Source: Syntrophomonas sp.
GTDB lineage: Bacteria; Bacillota; Syntrophomonadia; Syntrophomonadales; Syntrophomonadaceae
Length of the DNA stretch: 64,000 nucleotides
Direction of reading: 5' to 3'
Assembly: GCA_016841875.1 (NCBI GenBank)
Contig: JAENYG010000001.1
Coordinates: forward strand, 1 to 64,000
Shown here: positions 45,774 to 54,897 of the stretch, one piece after another
Position numbering within the stretch: position 1 is the stretch's first letter
Layout of the letters: every line of letters begins with the position of its first letter
Program-made: the position numbers and the translations under genes
Notes under the pieces: model-generated
The model's input: only the letters and a program-made list of their open reading frames with translations
The model's database searches: none
Told to the model about the DNA's origin: nothing

Positions 45774-46487
45774 TTATCCCAACACCTTTTCAATCCTTCT
45801 TGCAACTTCCTGGTAGGCTTCTGCTTCCCCTCCCATATTACGGCGGAAACGATCTTTGTCCAGCTTTTCCAGGCTTACTTTATCCCATAACCGGCAGCTA
45901 TCCGGGGATATCTCATCTCCCAGAACTATCCTTCCCTCAAAAACGCCAAATTCCAGTTTGAAATCGACCAGAATTATGCCTATACTATCAAATAATTGAG
46001 ACAGGATTTCATTGATCTTTAGCCCCCGGGCCTGGATGTCCTCCAACTGTTCCCGGGTAGCCCAGCCAAAAACTCGGGCATGATATTCATTGATCATGGG
46101 GTCATGAAGCTCATCATTTTTGTAGAATAATTCTACTATGGGAGAAGGCAGTTCTGTCCCCTCCTCTATCCCCAGACGCTTGGAGAGGCTTCCGGCAGCT
46201 ATATTTCTCACTACCACCTCTACCGGCAGCATATCCAGGCGCTTTACGATCACATTCCGTTCATCTATTTGATTAACAAGATGAGTCTCCACTCCCTTTT
46301 CTTCAAGCATCTTGAAGAGCAAACAGGATATCCGGTTATTGACAATACCCTTATTTTCGATAATTCCCTTTTTAGCGCCATCAAAAGCGGTAGCTTCATC
46401 CTTATAGGTCATTATAAAATAACGCTCATCATCGACGGCATAAATCTGTTTGGCTTTTCCTTCGTAAAGCATTTCTCTTTTTTCCAA
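45774..46487 (-). CDS. purC: SAICAR synthetase
   Basis: This 237-residue enzyme has LYEGKAKQIYAVDD, YKDEATAFDGAKKG, VEVVVRNIAAGS and LVDFKLEFG. It ligates aspartate to CAIR. Confidence 0.96.
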   Translation of the reverse strand: MEKREMLYEGKAKQIYAVDDERYFIMTYKDEATAFDGAKKGIIENKGIVNNRISCLLFKMLEEKGVETHLVNQIDERNVIVKRLDMLPVEVVVRNIAAGSLSKRLGIEEGTELPSPIVELFYKNDELHDPMINEYHARVFGWATREQLEDIQARGLKINEILSQLFDSIGIILVDFKLEFGVFEGRIVLGDEISPDSCRLWDKVSLEKLDKDRFRRNMGGEAEAYQEVARRIEKVLG

Positions 46488-46508
46488 TGCTATTCCCTCC
46501 TTGTACTG

Positions 46509-47804
46509 CTAGTCCAGACCGCAGCGCTCGAATATATAATCAACATTATTTGTATAAATCTTCAGATCAAAAATGATTTCTATTTCTGCCGGGGTCATGT
46601 AATTCATAATCTCATCATCTTGTAATACCAGTGTTTTAAAATCGAGTTTTTCTTCCCAGCTGCGCATGGCATGGTTCTGCACCAGAGGGTAAGCGTCTTC
46701 CCTCAGCATCCCCTTGTTTAGCAGGGTCAGCATCAGTTCCTGGGAGAATATCAGCCCCCGGGTTCGATTGATATTTTCCATCATATTATCTTCATATATA
46801 ACCAGACCAGCTACGATAGCGCAGAATTTTTCCAGCATATAGTCCAACAGTACACAGCTGTCCGGAATAATGACCCTTTCTACTGAGGAGTGCGTTAGAT
46901 CCCGTTCATGCCACAAGGCTACATTTTCCAGCGCCGCCATGGCATTTCCCCTTATGACCCGGGACAGCCCAGCCACTCTTTCACTCATCATAGGGTTTCT
47001 TTTGTGGGGCATGGCTGAGGAACCTTTTTGTCCTTTGCGAAAAGGTTCTTCTGCTTCCAGTATTTCTGTTCGCTGCAGATTTCTGATTTCAGTAGCCATT
47101 TTTTCCAGAGAACTGGCAATGACCGCCAAGATGGTCATAAACTGAGCGTGGCGATCCCTTTGAATGATCTGGGTAGAAACCAGGCAGGGCTGAAGTTCCA
47201 GCTTCTGGCACACGTATTCTTCTACCCGGGGATCTAGATGAGCAAAATTCCCGACGGCACCTGATATGGCGCCGCAGGACACTACTTCGCGGGCTTCCCG
47301 CAGCCTCTTCACATTACGATCTATTTCGGTATACCATAGAGCCATTTTAAGGCCAAAGGTGGTAGGTTCTCCATGGATACCGTGAGTACGTCCAATAGTT
47401 AAGGTGTATCTATATTTCCTGGCCTTTTCTCCCACCAGTTCTTTTAATCTCAACAGTTTTTCCAATATCAGATCGGCAGAATCTCTCATCTGCAAAGCTA
47501 ATCCGGTATCAAGGATATCTGAAGAAGTCATTCCAAAATGTATGTACTTGGACTCGTCCCCCACATATTCAGCAACATTGGTCAAAAAAGCTATCACATC
47601 ATGATGTACTTCATCTTCTATTTCTTTAACTCTTTTAATATCAAAATCAGCCCGTTGGCGAATAACTGCCACTGCTTCTTCAGGAATACGTCCAATAAGA
47701 GCCTGGCCTTCGCAGGCGGCTATTTCTATTTCCAGCCAGTTACGCAGCTTGTTCTCCTCCGACCATATAGCTCCCATGCGGGGCAGTGTATATCTATCTA
47801 TCAT
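46509..47804 (-). CDS. purB: Adenylosuccinate lyase
   Basis: This 431-residue fumarase/aspartase-superfamily enzyme has the catalytic serine loop GSSAMPHKRNPM and TIGRTHGIHGEPTTFG. It acts twice in purine synthesis. I start at ATG 47804, where GGGAGGA precedes; the frame extends 18 codons further into purE. Confidence 0.95.
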   Translation of the reverse strand: MIDRYTLPRMGAIWSEENKLRNWLEIEIAACEGQALIGRIPEEAVAVIRQRADFDIKRVKEIEDEVHHDVIAFLTNVAEYVGDESKYIHFGMTSSDILDTGLALQMRDSADLILEKLLRLKELVGEKARKYRYTLTIGRTHGIHGEPTTFGLKMALWYTEIDRNVKRLREAREVVSCGAISGAVGNFAHLDPRVEEYVCQKLELQPCLVSTQIIQRDRHAQFMTILAVIASSLEKMATEIRNLQRTEILEAEEPFRKGQKGSSAMPHKRNPMMSERVAGLSRVIRGNAMAALENVALWHERDLTHSSVERVIIPDSCVLLDYMLEKFCAIVAGLVIYEDNMMENINRTRGLIFSQELMLTLLNKGMLREDAYPLVQNHAMRSWEEKLDFKTLVLQDDEIMNYMTPAEIEIIFDLKIYTNNVDYIFERCGLD

Positions 47805-47823
47805 TGATGATCCTCCCGAAAAC

Positions 47824-48339
47824 TTATTTCTTATCTTTGAGGTAAGCCTGGACTCCAATTTCTTTAAGTCTTTTATCTTTTTCCAGCACTCCTTCGGCCA
47901 TCTTCTGGCGATAGTCTAGAAGAGCCAGTTTAATGACTTCATCACTTAAGGCCATCACCTGCAGCGCAAGTAAAGCTGCATTGGCACTGCCATTAATAGC
48001 CACTGTAGCTACCGGTATCCCTCTGGGCATCTGCACTATCGAATAGAGCGAATCGATTCCCGATAAAGTGCTGCTTTTTATAGGAACTCCTACTACTGGC
48101 AGGACAGTATATGCGGCGATAACTCCAGGTAAGTGGGCTGCCCCTCCGGCACCGGCTATAATCACCTTGATACCGTTATCAGCAGCATTTTTAGCATACT
48201 CGGCAGTTTCCGCAGGCAGGCGGTGAGCTGAACATATGGTGTATTCATAGCTTATACCAAATTCCCCCAGTATTTCCCCGGCGTCTTTCATTATATCAAG
48301 GTCAGAGTCACTGCCCATAATAATACCTATATCAGGCAT
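47824..48339 (-). CDS. purE: N5-CAIR mutase
   Basis: This 171-residue class I PurE has IIMGSDSDLDIM, SAHRLPAE and GAGGAAHLPGV. No purK is present in the array, so either it lies elsewhere or CO2 is used directly. It is the first gene behind the riboswitch, with AAGGAAGGA upstream of the ATG. Confidence 0.95.
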   Translation of the reverse strand: MPDIGIIMGSDSDLDIMKDAGEILGEFGISYEYTICSAHRLPAETAEYAKNAADNGIKVIIAGAGGAAHLPGVIAAYTVLPVVGVPIKSSTLSGIDSLYSIVQMPRGIPVATVAINGSANAALLALQVMALSDEVIKLALLDYRQKMAEGVLEKDKRLKEIGVQAYLKDKK

Positions 48340-48395
48340 TTATTCACATCCTTCCTTAAATCTAAGAGAAACTAACCTCCCTCTAAAATAGAATA

Positions 48396-48535
48396 CCCAG
48401 GCGGGCTGTTTCGTAACCGAAACCTGTCCGCCTGGGCTTTTATCCCTATACGGTGTAGCACTTACACAAGCGCCTGTGTCACTCGGACCAGTCCATTTCT
48501 ACTTATGCGGAACCCTAGACACACTTTCGCGTTTT
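48396..48535 (-). promoter_or_regulatory. ykkC-type riboswitch, probable PRPP subclass (2b), with terminator
   Basis: On the minus strand the leader has three strongly conserved ykkC blocks in order: CTAGGGTTCCG (48508-48518), CTGGTCCGAG (48482-48491) and GGGATAAAAGCCC (48434-48446). The last block runs into a terminator stem CCCAGGCGG/CCGCCTGGG (48396-48404 with 48428-48436), which shares its CCC. Aptamer closing and terminator formation therefore compete, as in an ON switch. The ykkC subclass found before de novo purine genes is known to bind PRPP; guanidine and ppGpp subclasses control other genes. No guanine aptamer is seen in tandem. Confidence 0.82.
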
Positions 48536-48560
48536 TATCTGTGTATTTAGTTACACTTTG

Positions 48561-48589
48561 ATATTAACAAAGCACGTATCGGGTGTCAA
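48561..48589 (-). promoter_or_regulatory. Sigma-A promoter of the pur operon
   Basis: Minus strand TTGACA (48584-48589), a 17-base spacer, then TAATAT (48561-48566). Transcription would begin near 48553, just before the riboswitch. Confidence 0.85.
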
Positions 48590-48732
48590 CCAAATCCTGG
48601 ACACAAGGGGACGTTCTTCACAGAATTTTATACTTCTTTTATTCGGATTGTTAATGAGGAAATATATGGTATAATAATTGCATCTGTTTAATTACATTAA
48701 ATCACTAAATAATTTAGAAAGAATGATAAATA
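48590..48732. other. Spacer with a partial REP-like sequence and a rightward promoter
   Basis: GGACACAAGGGGACGTTCT at 48599-48617 resembles half of the REP-like palindrome near 23.8 kb. A TATAAT-type box at 48670-48676 could serve the small gene that follows. Confidence 0.35.
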
Positions 48733-48939
48733 ATGAGCAATATTTTTCAAGTTGTAGAAGAATACCATTTTTATGAGGAAAAGCAGGAGAATTCATTTGG
48801 CTTTTATTCAAATTATGAGAAAGCTTTGGAAAGAAAAACATGCCTGTTGATGAACAATGATTTAGATCCTAACCATTTATTTATTCGTAAAATTAGATTA
48901 GATATAGATGATACCGTCACCTATATTACCAGTATTTAA
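48733..48939 (+). CDS. Small protein of unknown function
   Basis: This 68-residue protein (residues such as YHFYEEKQENSFGFYSNYEKA and FIRKIRLDIDDTVTYI) has no membrane segment. AGAAAGAATGA lies upstream and a TATAAT-like box about 60 bases further. I recognise no family. It is the only rightward gene for several kilobases. Confidence 0.5.
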   Translation: MSNIFQVVEEYHFYEEKQENSFGFYSNYEKALERKTCLLMNNDLDPNHLFIRKIRLDIDDTVTYITSI

Positions 48940-48994
48940 TGGATTGCTCCGTTCTTCATTATTTAGTTTGCAGTCTCTATTGCTATGTCCAGGA

Positions 48995-49291
48995 CTAGAT
49001 GCCGGATTTAGGAATCTGCAAAGGTTTTTGTTTTTTTATCCACTTTCTGTATCGTAAGTCTCCCAGGCAGGTTATAACAAATACTCGGCCACATTCTCGA
49101 ATCAATACCACGGAAATGCCCTGGTACCTGACCTCCGTACAATTATCATAATCATTTGGTTTAATACATACCAGCTTTCCTTTAATTGCAACATCTTTTA
49201 AAAATTTAATTACTTCTTGTTCTGATGAGTTAAAATCAAACAATCTTTCTCTATATCGAATGATGGCATGTTTAGTTATAACTATGTCCAT
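48995..49291 (-). CDS. Uncharacterised small basic protein
   Basis: This 98-residue protein starts MDIVITKHAIIRYRERL, with a conserved-looking HA..RYRER and later VVLIRECGRVFVITCLGD. The shape (N-terminal His/Arg helix, central beta sheet) loosely resembles DUF4258/RelE-like toxin folds, but no antitoxin is adjacent, so I do not assign it. Confidence 0.55.
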   Translation of the reverse strand: MDIVITKHAIIRYRERLFDFNSSEQEVIKFLKDVAIKGKLVCIKPNDYDNCTEVRYQGISVVLIRECGRVFVITCLGDLRYRKWIKKQKPLQIPKSGI

Positions 49292-49341
49292 ATATTCATC
49301 CTTAAAATTAGTATTCTATGATCTTTAACCGTTGATCACCT

Positions 49342-50217
49342 TTAATTTGTTGGTCGAAGAGGTTCGGATATATGGGTTAATTTTTGCATATCATCACTTG
49401 TATGAATCCTATTTTGTTTTCGCGACAACAATGGTAATAAACTTAGGTAGCGATTTTCATGGAACTGGATAAATTCAGCTTTGTTTTTTGCTAATTTTAT
49501 ACTGACCATATCTAGATTCGATAGAACAGCTATTTCCTCTCCATCAATAATAAGTCTCCTCATAGTTAAATCATTGCTCATAATATGCAGCACCCGCTGT
49601 GATGATACTACATAAGAACTTATTGAAGGGTTAACAGCACAAATAGGAGTAATAATAATGCTCTCCAATTCTAAATCAACCACCGGCCCTCCGGCAGACA
49701 AGGAATATGCAGTAGATCCCGTAGGGGTAGAGCACAAAATCCCGTCGCCTTCAACTTCCAGGCAAAAATGCCCGTCCACATACAGAGATTGGTGGCAGGG
49801 TTTGGGTTTGTTGGAACGTATGACAACCTCATTTAAGGCATAATAATCCTTCATTAAGCGATTACTCTTAAAATTGGCGACCTGCAGTATAGATCGTTTT
49901 TCGAAGTAGTAATCCTCTCTAACTAGTCTTGGTAAATAGTCAATAAATTCTTCTGGTTCAACACTGCTCAAAAAGCCTACTTTTCCAAAATTAATACAGA
50001 TATAAGGTACATTTAAATCCAGGTATTTTCTAAATGCTCTTAATGTAGTACCGTCACCACCGAGAATGATTATTACATCAGTGCCATCGGTTTGGGTCTC
50101 CTGATCATCTTCCCACCAGACTTCAATGCCTTCTTCCTCCAGCTTTCGAATCAGCAGTTTACTGTATACCTGAACGCATTTTTTATTTCTATTCAGCACT
50201 ATTCCGCAGCGTTTCAT
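49342..50217 (-). CDS. nadK: NAD kinase
   Basis: This 291-residue enzyme phosphorylates NAD+ to NADP+. The diagnostic GGDGT (residues about 53-57), ALNEVVI and GDGILCSTPTGSTAYSLSAGG motifs are intact. It follows the Rossmann-chemoreceptor gene by 33 bases on the same strand, so the two may be co-transcribed. Confidence 0.94.
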   Translation of the reverse strand: MKRCGIVLNRNKKCVQVYSKLLIRKLEEEGIEVWWEDDQETQTDGTDVIIILGGDGTTLRAFRKYLDLNVPYICINFGKVGFLSSVEPEEFIDYLPRLVREDYYFEKRSILQVANFKSNRLMKDYYALNEVVIRSNKPKPCHQSLYVDGHFCLEVEGDGILCSTPTGSTAYSLSAGGPVVDLELESIIITPICAVNPSISSYVVSSQRVLHIMSNDLTMRRLIIDGEEIAVLSNLDMVSIKLAKNKAEFIQFHENRYLSLLPLLSRKQNRIHTSDDMQKLTHISEPLRPTN

Positions 50218-50250
50218 GTACTAATTTCCCCCAGCCATTTTACCTGCCTT

Positions 50251-51738
50251 TTAAAGTGTCAGTGCCACCTGCATTAATTTTTCTGCCATTTCCGACATTT
50301 CCGCTACCGAGGCTGTTATCTCCTGGGTAGCCGCAGCCTGTTCCTGGCTCTGTTGCACCGTTCCCTCAGAAGCCCGGACTGCCTTCTGTATGCTTAAATC
50401 GATTTCCTGAATCAATTGTTCAATCTGTTCAGCAGTCTGCTTTGATTGATCAGATAACTTTTTAATTTCTTCTGCCACCACTCCAAAGCCACGTCCATGT
50501 TCTCCTGCCCGGGCCGCCTCAATTGCCGCGTTCAATCCTAACATCTTGGTTTCCGCAGCTATACTCTTAGTAAAGCCAAGAATATTCCTGATATTGGCTG
50601 CATTACCCTGCACCGCTTCAATATGTTGAGCCAGGTTTCCTTCCGTAATGCAAACTTCGCCTGCTGACCTGGCGATTTCGTGCATTACACTGGCCATTTC
50701 CTGAGTACTGGCGTTCAGCTTACTTGCCATTTGCTGCAAATCATGGGCTAAATTACGGGGTACTGCTATAGCAACGGTTCCTACCAATTTATCGTCTTCC
50801 TCATCAAATAATGGAATTCCCCGCACCCGGATGTGCCCAAATTCTTCTTCTCTATAAATATCAACTTCTGTTGTTTTTTGGTTCTTAATCATTTGGATGG
50901 TACTGTAATCATCCTTTACCGACGTCCCAACTACAAATTTAGGCAGATCGAACTTTTGTGACCCCATGCTGCAAATGAGCCTTTCCAGGTCGCTCACTCC
51001 TACCCAGGCCCCCTGCGACTGGGATTCAATAATGATGGGGGCAAACACGTCAAAGGCCTTCACCACCGGGTGCTTCTTGGGCACTAATACCCCGCAAGTA
51101 CCGACTACGGCCCGGGTTTCATCATCGTATTCATAAATGGGAGAAATCCAGGCGTACATACGTAAGCCATAGACTTGTTGATCCAGGTTTTCCATGATCA
51201 CTTGACGGTTCATTATGCACCGGTCGATTATCCCACCCGGGATTATAGGGGTCCCCACATCAATACTGCCTATTTCGATATTGTGTTTTTCCACAAAATC
51301 ATAGCATTCCGTATCGCTGGTAAAGTAAATAACCCCATCCTTCCCATAAGTTTGAACAAGAAAAGCTGAGGATGACCGGAAGGATTCCTTTTTGCTGCGA
51401 GCCTTTCTCAAAACCTTTTCGTGTCCCTCCGCGAAAGTCATCATTACATTAGCTAAATGGGAATCAATTAATGCGACCTCGTTGGATTTAAGATGCTGTA
51501 TCTGTTCTAATACTCGCTGGTTTCCAGTGGCTTCAATAATCACTTCCACATTGCTCAACTGCATAAATTCAACCAGGTTCTGGAAAGTACTAACGCCCAA
51601 CTCCCTGGCCAATTTGCTTCCGGGTGAATCCGTATTTATATCACATAACCCTATAATTCGGAACTCCTCAAGTCCGTAGAGGGCTTTTAAAATGGTACAC
51701 CCGCCTTTACCACCGCCAACAATTGCTAAATTCATCAT
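50251..51738 (-). CDS. Fusion of an NAD(P)-binding Rossmann domain with a chemoreceptor signalling domain
   Basis: This 495-residue soluble protein has no membrane segment. Residues 1-115 are a Rossmann fold ([31 protein letters not shown]) like that of homoserine or dihydrodipicolinate dehydrogenases. A sensory-like middle follows (about 120-330; [19 protein letters not shown], a C-rich [10 protein letters not shown]). The C-terminal 150 residues are a methyl-accepting chemotaxis signalling hairpin ([33 protein letters not shown]). It probably reports the NAD(H) state or a bound metabolite to CheA. No che gene is nearby. The start has GGAGG upstream. Confidence 0.85.
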   Translation of the reverse strand: MMNLAIVGGGKGGCTILKALYGLEEFRIIGLCDINTDSPGSKLARELGVSTFQNLVEFMQLSNVEVIIEATGNQRVLEQIQHLKSNEVALIDSHLANVMMTFAEGHEKVLRKARSKKESFRSSSAFLVQTYGKDGVIYFTSDTECYDFVEKHNIEIGSIDVGTPIIPGGIIDRCIMNRQVIMENLDQQVYGLRMYAWISPIYEYDDETRAVVGTCGVLVPKKHPVVKAFDVFAPIIIESQSQGAWVGVSDLERLICSMGSQKFDLPKFVVGTSVKDDYSTIQMIKNQKTTEVDIYREEEFGHIRVRGIPLFDEEDDKLVGTVAIAVPRNLAHDLQQMASKLNASTQEMASVMHEIARSAGEVCITEGNLAQHIEAVQGNAANIRNILGFTKSIAAETKMLGLNAAIEAARAGEHGRGFGVVAEEIKKLSDQSKQTAEQIEQLIQEIDLSIQKAVRASEGTVQQSQEQAAATQEITASVAEMSEMAEKLMQVALTL

Positions 51739-51755
51739 CCAGTATCCCTCCTTAT

Positions 51756-52112
51756 TTAAGCAAGTCGGTTATTTCTGCTCCAAATATTCATTTTTTCCGC
51801 ATCTCGTATAAGTTCATCCTGCCAATCCGGATGAGCGATACTAATCAAATCTTCAGCCCTTTCCTAGGCTGAATGCCCTTCAAATTGATTATCCCGTATT
51901 CAGTGGCAACACAAAAAGTAATGGTACGGGGTACGGTAACATCGGTTCCGGGAGATAGCACCTCGGTAATGGGCAATACCGGCAGATTTATTAGTGCAGG
52001 GTTGGTAGTACTTTCTACTACAAAATCCACATCTGATATATGTATTCCTTCTCTAAAACCTCCGAGGCAAGTGGGAACCGAAGTAGAATCTATGGCTCCT
52101 CTTTCTTCCTAT
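51756..52112 (-). pseudogene. CoA-transferase gene remnant with internal deletion and frameshift
   Basis: Minus-strand reading gives the middle of a butyryl/4-hydroxybutyryl-CoA transferase (CLGGFREGIHISDVDFVVES, NLPVLPITEV). It then jumps directly to the C-terminal part (LSPGTDVTVPRTITFCVATEYGIINLKG), omitting about 150 residues. After a one-base shift the true end follows ([28 protein letters not shown]) and stops at 51756. It matches the intact gene at 53540-54874. It looks like a decayed paralogue. Confidence 0.85.
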
Positions 52113-52114
52113 CA

Positions 52115-52154
52115 ATAAGCTGCCACTAAAGACGCGGGCACAGTGGCAGCTTAT
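52115..52154 (-). terminator. Strong hairpin after the acyl-CoA dehydrogenase gene
   Basis: A perfect 13-base stem: ATAAGCTGCCACT (52115-52127) with AGTGGCAGCTTAT (52142-52154). There is no T tract, but the position, 14 bases past the stop, suits a terminator or 3' end protector. Confidence 0.6.
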
Positions 52155-52167
52155 CATCTGCAAAAAC

Positions 52168-53325
52168 TTATACGTAGTAGTTGTAACCATTGCTGCTCAG
52201 ATATTTTCCTATAACCATTCTTTGCACTTGAACTGTCCCTTCGAAAATCTGAGTTATTTTTGCATCGCGCATGTACTTTTCTACCGGGTATTCTTTGGTA
52301 TATCCATACCCGCCTAAAACCTGTACCGCATCAACAGTAACTTTCATGGCCGAGTCGGCAGCATACATTTTGGCCATATTAGAAACCATCTTAAAAGGCA
52401 GGTCATTATCCTGTAACCAGGCCGCTTTTTGGTAAAGCAGGCGTGAGGTCTCCGTGGCAGCAGCCATGTCCGCCAGCATGAACTGAATAGCTTGAAAGCT
52501 TGAAATTGCTTTTCCAAACTGCTGTCTTTCAGCCGCATATGCGATGGCGCTATTCAATGCCGCTGTAGCAATTCCGGTAGCCATAGCAGCAATAGCCGTC
52601 CTTGATAGGTCAAGGGTTTCCATAAGAATAGGAGTTGCCTTACCTTCGCCGCCCAACATCATCCAGGCAGGAACTCTTACATCTTCAAAAATAACTTGAG
52701 TAGTACTTGTGCTTCTGATACCCAGCTTGTCTTCTTTAGGCCCGATGGATACCCCGGGGAAGTCTTTATCCACCATAAAAGCACATAGTCCTTTATTGCC
52801 CAGTTTTTTATCCAAAGTAGCAAACACCGTGAAAATCTTGGCAAAACCTCCATTAGTGATGAATTGTTTGGTGCCGTTCAGAATGTATTCATTGCCATCT
52901 TTTACACATTTACAGGACATGCCCAAAGCATCTGAACCTGCACCAGGTTCAGTCAAACAAAAAGCAGCGACGGCTCCATCCAGCATACGTCCATACCACC
53001 ATTTTTTCTGTTCTTCATTAGCACCAACCCAGATTGGATCAGAAGCCAGTAAGGAAGATGCTACTACGGTAGTAGCCAGGCCAGCATCACCCTGAGCTAT
53101 TTCATCAATCACTAAATACTTCGATAACCAATCCAGCCCATCTCCGCCATATTCCGCCGGAATACCGATAGTCATCAAACCTAATTCCTGCATATTAGCA
53201 ATAACATCAAATGGCACTTCATCCGCTTTATCCCATTCACCTGCGTTAGGAGTAATTTCATTAGCTGCAAAATCCGCAGCCATTTTTCTTATCATTTCTT
53301 GTTCTTCAGTTAAACGGAAATTCAT
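52168..53325 (-). CDS. Short-chain acyl-CoA dehydrogenase (butyryl-CoA dehydrogenase type)
   Basis: This 385-residue protein has the standard acyl-CoA dehydrogenase fold: FCLTEPGAGSDA (FAD/substrate), QFITNGG, and the C-terminal catalytic Glu in QIFEGTVQVQR (about residue 362). It oxidises saturated acyl-CoA to the enoyl-CoA and passes electrons to ETF, whose genes are not in the window. AGGAGG lies before the ATG. It follows the CoA-transferase gene after a 214-base gap with a hairpin, so it may have its own promoter. Confidence 0.92.
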   Translation of the reverse strand: MNFRLTEEQEMIRKMAADFAANEITPNAGEWDKADEVPFDVIANMQELGLMTIGIPAEYGGDGLDWLSKYLVIDEIAQGDAGLATTVVASSLLASDPIWVGANEEQKKWWYGRMLDGAVAAFCLTEPGAGSDALGMSCKCVKDGNEYILNGTKQFITNGGFAKIFTVFATLDKKLGNKGLCAFMVDKDFPGVSIGPKEDKLGIRSTSTTQVIFEDVRVPAWMMLGGEGKATPILMETLDLSRTAIAAMATGIATAALNSAIAYAAERQQFGKAISSFQAIQFMLADMAAATETSRLLYQKAAWLQDNDLPFKMVSNMAKMYAADSAMKVTVDAVQVLGGYGYTKEYPVEKYMRDAKITQIFEGTVQVQRMVIGKYLSSNGYNYYV

Positions 53326-53427
53326 TCTTTAACCTCCTGTATATCAGCTATATAATTACTACAAAAATAGTTTATCTAATTGTTATTGATACTGTATCTA
53401 TACCCTCGACCCATTCCAGAGAATTTT

Positions 53428-53467
53428 CTTATGCCCGCCTTCAGCGATTGCTTACAGCGGGCATAAG
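53428..53467 (-). terminator. Hairpin after the CoA-transferase gene
   Basis: An 11-base stem: CTTATGCCCGC (53428-53438) with GCGGGCATAAG (53457-53467). No T tract follows on the minus strand, so termination is probable but not certain. Confidence 0.55.
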
Positions 53468-53539
53468 ATTTAGAGAGGGCATATTTGTCTGGAGGCGGGA
53501 TCAGTAACTTAGTACATCATCCCACAAGCGAATACATTA

Positions 53540-54874
53540 CTACAGCTTATTAGATTTAACCCAAATGTTCATTTTCTCAGCCTCTTTAATCAGTTCATCA
53601 CGCTGATCAGGGTGAGCAATGCCAATAAGCAGTTCTGCCTTCTCCCAGGTCGTCTTGCCCTTAAGATCCACTGCACCGTATTCGGTTGAAACATAATGCG
53701 TAACCGTACGGGGAACGGTTACGATGGTACCAGGCTCCAATGTCGGAACGATGCGGGACTTCTTGGCATCTCCTTTTCCCTGCATTGAGGACAGGCAGAT
53801 GACGCCTACGCCGCCTTTGGAATTGAATGCAGCATAGTGAAAATCAAATTGTCCACCGGTACCGCTGACATGTCTATGTCCAGATGATTCTGATGCCACC
53901 TGCCCAAACAGGTCAACTTCCATTGCGTTATTGATGGAGACCAGCTTATCAATCTGGGATGCCACAAATGGGCTGTTGGTATAATTTACCGGGTAACAGG
54001 CAACAGCCCGGTTCTGGTTCAGGAAGTCATATGATTTATCTGTGCCCAATGCAAATGTGTAGACCATTCTGCCTCTGTTTATGTTTTTGTATTTGTCAGT
54101 CATTACCCCTGATTCATACATATCTACATAGGAATCACAAAACATCTCGGTCCAGCATCCCAGGTCCTTGAGGTCCGATTTAGCGATCATCATACCTACA
54201 GCGTTAGGCATACCGCCAATTCCCAATTGAATTACACATCTATCTTCGATTAATTCCATAATGTGGCCAGCCACCGCCATATCGACCTCAGTGGGAGGCA
54301 CGTCGGGCAATTGGATCAATGGCTTGTTGTCCGACTCCACGATCATGTCTATCTCGGATATATGGATTGCTTCGTCAAATCCACCCAGGGTAATTGGCAT
54401 CTTGTCGTTAACTTCGACAATGATTTTCTTACATTTTTTTGAATTTGTATACATGGTGCTATTGGCGGTACCAAAGTAGAAATATCCATGTTTGTCCATA
54501 GGCGATACCTTGCACAGCATAAAATCAGGATAATGGTAACGATTGAGGAGTTCGGGGATTTCCCAATAAAGTGCCGGAATGTAGTTGCATAAACCCTTAT
54601 CGCTAAGAATTCGGTCTCCACCACCGTAGTGCCAGTTGGCATAAAGGAAGTGTTCACGGGTTGGGTCGCACGCAGCTACCTGAGGCAAACCGGGATAGCA
54701 GGTGGCTACGACTTCAACCCCTTTAAGTTCATCCTTCCTCTTGGCCAGATAGGCATCTAAGAAGGTTGGAGCACAGTTAAACTGTCCGTAGTTTACGTTG
54801 TCACCTGATTTAATAGCATTGACCGCTTCCTCCGGGGAAACCAGCTTTTTCCTATATTCACTCGTGAAGTCCAT
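53540..54874 (-). CDS. Butyryl-CoA / 4-hydroxybutyrate:acetate CoA-transferase
   Basis: This 444-residue class I CoA-transferase is of the acetyl-CoA hydrolase-like family. The glycine-rich [12 protein letters not shown] and the predicted catalytic Glu in CWTEMFCDS (relatives read SEMFSDG) are visible, as are SGTGGQFDF and the end [14 protein letters not shown]. It exchanges CoA between short acids, activating butyrate or 4-hydroxybutyrate with acetyl-CoA. It is the last gene of the sigma-54-led thl cluster. The 4-hydroxybutyryl-CoA dehydratase nearby makes 4-hydroxybutyrate a plausible substrate. Confidence 0.88.
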   Translation of the reverse strand: MDFTSEYRKKLVSPEEAVNAIKSGDNVNYGQFNCAPTFLDAYLAKRKDELKGVEVVATCYPGLPQVAACDPTREHFLYANWHYGGGDRILSDKGLCNYIPALYWEIPELLNRYHYPDFMLCKVSPMDKHGYFYFGTANSTMYTNSKKCKKIIVEVNDKMPITLGGFDEAIHISEIDMIVESDNKPLIQLPDVPPTEVDMAVAGHIMELIEDRCVIQLGIGGMPNAVGMMIAKSDLKDLGCWTEMFCDSYVDMYESGVMTDKYKNINRGRMVYTFALGTDKSYDFLNQNRAVACYPVNYTNSPFVASQIDKLVSINNAMEVDLFGQVASESSGHRHVSGTGGQFDFHYAAFNSKGGVGVICLSSMQGKGDAKKSRIVPTLEPGTIVTVPRTVTHYVSTEYGAVDLKGKTTWEKAELLIGIAHPDQRDELIKEAEKMNIWVKSNKL

Positions 54875-54897
54875 ATAATCCCCTCCATTAATATTTT

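Noticed and set aside
48396-48535. Guanine (purine) riboswitch before purE
   Set aside because: The guanine aptamer core loops are not present. The conserved blocks are those of ykkC RNAs.
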